This document shows, in pieces, positions 59,808 to 64,000 of a stretch of DNA of 64,000 bases (position 1 is its first letter; each line of letters opens with the position of its first letter). Location: assembly GCA_038373885.1 (NCBI GenBank), contig JAWZYV010000080.1, positions 62,001 to 126,000 on the forward strand, given 5' to 3'. The position numbers were made by a program, and so were the translations under genes. A model generated the notes under the pieces. The model made no database searches. It worked only from the letters and a program-made list of their open reading frames with translations, and was not told where the DNA came from. Origin of the DNA: Cheiracanthium punctorium (lineage: Eukaryota; Arthropoda; Arachnida; Araneae; Cheiracanthiidae).

Positions 59808-60032
59808 GATTATGGCAACGCTACACTAGGGCGATCTGCCAAGGGGGGGGAGGGCTTGGTAGGAGGACTTTCTAAGGGGTTCTAACGCGTATTCACGTTG
59901 CATCTGGACAAAACCTACCAAAACTTTAGACCGTTAGATCGACAGCCGCGCGTTGGGACCCGCGAACCCGGGACTTTCACACTTCGGCCATCTACCATTT
60001 TCAGTGGTATAACCACTGTGCCTTGGACATAA
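59808..60032 (-). mobile_element. SINE family A, fullest copy
   Basis: On the minus strand: GGTAGATGGCCGAAGTGTGA (A-box-like), GTCCCGGGTTCGCGGGTCCC (B box), then CTGTCGATCTAACGGTCT, AGTTTTGGTAGGTTTTGTCC and GGCAGATCGCCCTA. This is the best-preserved tRNA-like head of the four copies. Confidence 0.8.
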
Positions 60033-60239
60033 AAGCTCTTTAAACATTTATACGGCACAGTACAAATAACTCTAACAAAATTTATATATCTTTTCTTCAT
60101 GTTTTTAATTATTGCATTTAATTGTATACTTTTAAAAAACTAATTACCTAAAATTAATAGTTAAAATATTTATACTAATTACTAATCATAATATAAGGAT
60201 TTAAATAAATTAATATTTAACCTTTCAACGAAATAACTT

Positions 60240-61005
60240 TTCTTAAATACTTAAAATCGCCTACTAAAACTGTTTTGCAATCTTCGCAAACATATTCCAA
60301 CTGTACTTCACCATAATAAATACTGTTTGGAATAGGCTTCAAGGGCCATGCGTGTGCCGTGTTCACCTTTCTTTTTAATAAAACGCATCTTTGGAACAGA
60401 TATCTATCTTAAAATCACCTACTAAAACTGTTTTGTAACCTTCGCCAAGCATAATCCAACTATCCTCTACCGTTTTAAATACTGTTTGGAAAGTGTATCA
60501 TAATCTATGAGTGTACCGTGTTTTCCTTCCTTGTTCCATAAAACACGTCTTCGGAATTGAAATCTATATTAAAATCGCCTACCAAAACTGTTTAACAATT
60601 TTCGCCAAGCATAGTCACACTATACTTGACCTTTATAAATACCATTTGGAAAGTGTATCATAATCTATGAATGTTCGTATTTGTCTTCTGTGTTCTATAA
60701 AACACGTCTTCGGAATTAAAATCTATATTAAAATAGCCTACTAAAACTATTTTATTTGCCAGGTGCTTTCTAGCTATAGTCGAAATATATTTATAATAAA
60801 TTGTCGCGTTGTGGCATCAAATTTAGCGATCTATTACCAAAAATTGAAAACCTTGTGCGACTTTCAGCATTTTATTAACTCGTCCCTCACTCTGTTATCT
60901 GGCAAACACATTTGAAAATATCTTCACCATGACAGTTCATATCGGCAAAACTTGTCGACAAGATCGCGTAGACAAAATAGCGAAGAAGCAATTTTCGTAC
61001 TGAGA
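60240..61005 (-). repeat. repeat S2, inverted copy with ~160-bp tandem units
   Basis: AAACGCATCT / AAACACGTCT anchors at 60381, 60541 and 60700 are 160 and 159 bp apart. Each is followed by TCGGAATT(G/A)AAATCTATAT and ACTAAAACTGTTT-type sequence. The end (60880-61005) mirrors 25739-25860. It is the reverse complement of the copy at 25730-26840. Confidence 0.8.
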
Positions 61006-61529
61006 GACATAGCAACCTATAGTGTTAAAAATTACAAAATTCTCCATATTGTATGCAAAATAAATGGGAATTAGTTACTTGAGAAGATGCAATAAAAATT
61101 CATTCAGTCATGTATTTTCTGCTGTCACTACACTCACGCATTCTTTTCTGAAATCTTAAAAGATGCACTGCAGAAAAATTTTCTGATGTAAGGCAGATAT
61201 TTCTAAATGTAAATGAATTTTTTTTCCCCCATAAACAGAAATGAAAAGACGATGTGAATGCAAAAATATTTCTTACATATGTTGTAACAGATGTCCAAAC
61301 AATTTGTGTCGCAAGGTTTTAGGACAAATATCACCCTTACTCAATTACACATCTGTAATAGTACCGAATAACTTTTCGAAATGTGATTGATAAATAATAT
61401 TTCTCATTTCCGTCGCTTTCATTTGCATTACTCAATTTCATAGAATAGAATAGTGTTTATTCGATAAATCATGTCAATTTTCTCATGCATGTCATTTTAA
61501 ACTGTTTTATGAATTTTTAAGGGAGGAAA
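61006..61529. other. intergenic stretch
   Basis: AT-rich, no gene or element ends recognised. Confidence 0.45.
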
Positions 61530-61564
61530 ACAAATGAAAAACAGAGCGGATTCGAACCTAAGAC

Positions 61565-63153
61565 CAGTGTTGGGCAAATTTTAATTGTAAGGACAATTAA
61601 AGATTAACAATTGATTAATTGTTAATTGTGGCTGTAACAATTAAAAATTGATTAACTGTAATTATCGAAAATGGCAATTAACAGTTTTTTAATTGTTAAT
61701 TGTAGTAGCAGAAATGAACAATTAATTATTTGTCAATCGTCATTTGCTACAGTTAACAATTAATTAATTTTAAATTGTTTTATGAATTTAAATAAAAACT
61801 AACAATTAAAATATGACTGGCGTGGATCTCTTCATTTTTAGCGACAAAAAGTAGGATATGTCCATTCTCGAGGTCCCATAAATCACTGCACTAAAATTCA
61901 TTAAAGTCGGTTCAGAGGATAGGCGTGAAAGGTAACAGAGACAGGCTTAATAATATAGTTTGGATTGAAACGCATATTAATAAAAAGTAAGACTGATATT
62001 AATAATCATCAATAACTTAATTTAAGCATTATTAGACAGGTAATGAATAACAGGTTTAATTTCTTATATAGATTGCATTTTATAACTCATTGCATTTAAG
62101 ACTCTCTTTATTAACTAATTGCATTTAAGACTCTCTTTTCGAACATACTGTCGGACAATTTGTGACTCTTCGACAGATTTGTCATTGTCGCAAAAGAAAA
62201 AAGGCGTTCAACTGCAGCTGATGATGGTAAAGGTGTGTTGTATTTTATAAAAACGTTTTTTATCTCAGGATATCTAATGAGGAGTTACAAATCGTAACTT
62301 TCTTCTGCAAGTAAATGCGACATTGAAAGTTCTGCTTTAGTTATTGGTGCATCGGAGGAGCTTCGGCTTGTTTCTGTCGCTGAAAATGAGTTGGAGTCAG
62401 CGTCAAAATTTAAAAAATGCGTTCTTGGGTACTTTTTTTATTGCCACTGTTGCTACTACATATTCATTCATTTGTTTGGAAATACTGGTTTTGAAAACTT
62501 TTAGAATTTTTGTACGATCTGCAGGCTCTAAACAAGCTGGCTATTTATTTTTAAATCTGGGGTATGATAATGCGGCAATAGTCACATTTTCCACTTCGAG
62601 TGCTGACATCAAACAGTTTTTCAAACCTTTTTTCGACACCCTCTCTGTATGCCTTGATCAAATTGCGGCAAAAAGAAAAGTTTTCTTTTCAATTTTCAGT
62701 ATTTTTAAATTAGCGCCAGAAGGCAGGGCAGAACTATTCCGTAGTTAGTCTCACTTGGCTTAATGTTTAGGGCTTCTGCTACTGGCGCAATACGCGTCAA
62801 ATACTCGTGTATGTAATCGAATTCGTTCACTTTGATAGTATTTTTTATGTTCAATGACCTATATAAAAGCAAGATTTTTTTTCTTTAATTTTGAAAATTT
62901 GCTGTATCGTATGTACAAACTATATATTAGTTAATTGTTAGTTTTAATTGTTTCATAGAATAATTAAAAAAGTTAATTGCAATTATTTTAATTGCGAATG
63001 ATGATTAACATACATTAATCCAAATAATTTAATTGCAACCTGCAACTAAAAGTTTAATTGCAGTTAATTTAATTGTAATTAATTTAATCGCAATTACTAT
63101 TTTAATCAACTAACGCGTCGATTAAAAAATTAATTGATTAACGCCCAACACTG
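61565..63153 (-). mobile_element. hAT element with perfect 8-bp duplication
   Basis: It starts CAGTGTTGGGCAAATTTTA and ends TTAACGCCCAACACTG, flanked by CCTAAGAC at 61557-61564 and 63154-63161. Subterminal regions are packed with TTAATTG motifs. A decayed transposase C-terminus is on the minus strand. Confidence 0.9.
62130..62700 (-). pseudogene. hAT transposase C-terminal remnant
   Basis: Minus-strand frames with slips give VTIAALSYPRFKNK (the hAT ..HPKFK.. region), and near 62150-62200 a segment reading SSAAVERLFSF followed by NLSKSHKLSDSMFEKR, the hAT dimerisation motif with its conserved Glu-Arg. Many stops. The 134-codon plus-strand frame at 62344-62748 is its antisense shadow. Confidence 0.75.
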
Positions 63154-63215
63154 CCTAAGACACCTCTTGATCTCTGGCCGAATGTGGAACCACGGCGCCA
63201 CGGACAACGAAAACA

Positions 63216-63941
63216 TCTTTCCAACGACTCCCTTCTTATACAATTGGTATATAAAACTGCATCAAATGTTTAAATGGAATTTTCTCAAAAATTAGGGAGA
63301 GCTGGTAGCTAATTCTCTGTCATTTTACTCTACTATGTGTCTCCTATAACCCATAAACAGTTCATCAAAATCGGTGATCCCAACGTCTGAGATTCCCCTT
63401 GTTAGTCTGGATACTATGACACAAAGTAAAAATTTACGTAAAGTTCGCTTGCCTTTTTGGATAGCGTGAAGCGAAAGATAAATTAAATCATTGAAATAAA
63501 TTGATTTGAATTCATAATGTAGTCTCAGTGAAAGTGCAATATGTTTGGCAGTGTATTTGATAATTAAAAGCATTGCTTGAATGTGTAAATCTTTTTTAGA
63601 AAATAAAACAAAAGTAATCGTAATGGAATTAAAAAACAAATCTTATAAAGTCACAATAGGGCGTCACTCAAAATTTGATATCATTATTTTTAAGGCCCAT
63701 ATTTACAATTCATATAGCTATAAAGTAAAATGCTGCATCACGAGTTTTTAACCCGTTAAGGGTTTTGTATAGTACCATTACTTTTTAGGGGTATGATCAG
63801 AAGATAATTTAATTAATTTCCCTTACGAATTTCAGAAGTTTGCTTGACACTAAGTTATGGAAATAAATATACAGATCTGTTTCCATGCAGTATCAGAGTA
63901 CTTGTTAAAAATGTCACAACAAGCTCTATATGTGTGCAGAA
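63216..63941. other. intergenic stretch near window end
   Basis: AT-rich; a 104-codon minus-strand frame (63325-63639) has no recognisable domain or codon bias and is not called. Confidence 0.4.
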
Positions 63942-64000
63942 CAGTGGCGTATGCAGACTTTCTTTAAGGGGGGGTGTTATAAACATAACTTTGTGTTAAA
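63942..64000. mobile_element. hAT-type element, second copy, cut by window end
   Basis: CAGTGGCGTATGCAGACTTT followed by a G-run and AAACATAACTTTG matches the left 60 bp of the element at 57534-58722. The remainder lies outside the window. Confidence 0.75.

Larger units (their letters stand above)
61530..63215 (-). mobile_element. tRNA-like SINE fragment split by a hAT element
   Basis: Joining 63154-63215 to 61530-61564 on the minus strand gives an A-box-like TGGCGCCGTGG and an intact B box GGTTCGAATCC about 40 bp later, ending CGCTCTG. The pieces are contiguous once the hAT (61565-63153) and one copy of CCTAAGAC are removed. It could be a SINE head or a tRNA pseudogene. Confidence 0.6.

Noticed and set aside
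62344..62748. 134-codon plus-strand frame
   Set aside because: Antisense of a recognisable hAT transposase remnant.

Overview
The window is AT-rich animal DNA dominated by one gene, the minus-strand orthologue of the Rho-family guanine nucleotide exchange factor Vav. The organism is a metazoan. The compact Vav exons, tens-of-kilobase introns and dense Helitron, hAT, Tc1/mariner, pogo and tRNA-SINE content suggest an arthropod, perhaps a chelicerate. That taxonomic placement is inference only. No bacterial-type operon, rRNA, CRISPR array or intact second host gene was seen.

Vav layout (read right to left). Exon 1 (45659-45868) carries the start codon. Exons 2 and 3 (42312-42428, 39114-39172) finish the calponin-homology (CH) domain. 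After a 25.8 kb intron, exon 4 (13256-13330) opens the acidic tyrosine region. Two competing exons follow, A (11471-11582) and B (10313-10415). Exons 6-11 (6358-6462, 5786-5854, 5501-5701, 3663-3758, 918-989, 660-752) encode the DH (RhoGEF) domain. Exon 12 (439-530) enters the PH domain. The rest (PH, C1, SH3-SH2-SH3 in known Vavs) lies beyond base 1. All junctions were read by hand, follow GT-AG and keep frame.

The most interesting observations are in Vav. Exons A and B have the same phase and both end in the same phase, so exactly one can be used: joining both gives an immediate TGA, and skipping both gives a stop after six codons. Each carries its own acidic tyrosine motif. Three TGCATG hexamers lie within about 72 nt upstream of exon B, and two GCATG pentamers lie within 25 nt downstream of exon A. 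That is the arrangement expected for an RBFOX-type splicing switch towards A. A GC-rich pocket in the giant intron (about 14930-15190) also contains an ATG-initiated mini-exon that splices in frame to exon 4, a candidate promoter for a Vav form lacking the CH domain.

The introns and the 18 kb upstream of exon 1 (45.9-64 kb) are a stratified set of mobile elements. Many have verifiable ends: Helitrons at 20248-21302 and 27885-29254; hAT elements with 8-bp target duplications at 9227-9603, 22021-23502, 29559-30341, 53972-54484, 57534-58722 and 61565-63153; a Tc1/mariner copy with long inverted repeats at 39263-40856; a solo LTR at 56484-57386; several tRNA-derived SINEs; and short satellite arrays of about 173, 160 and 156-190 bp. 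Several insertions are nested, so relative ages can be read. Intron 1 holds an eight-unit 75-bp minisatellite ending beside a perfect 32-bp-arm inverted repeat.
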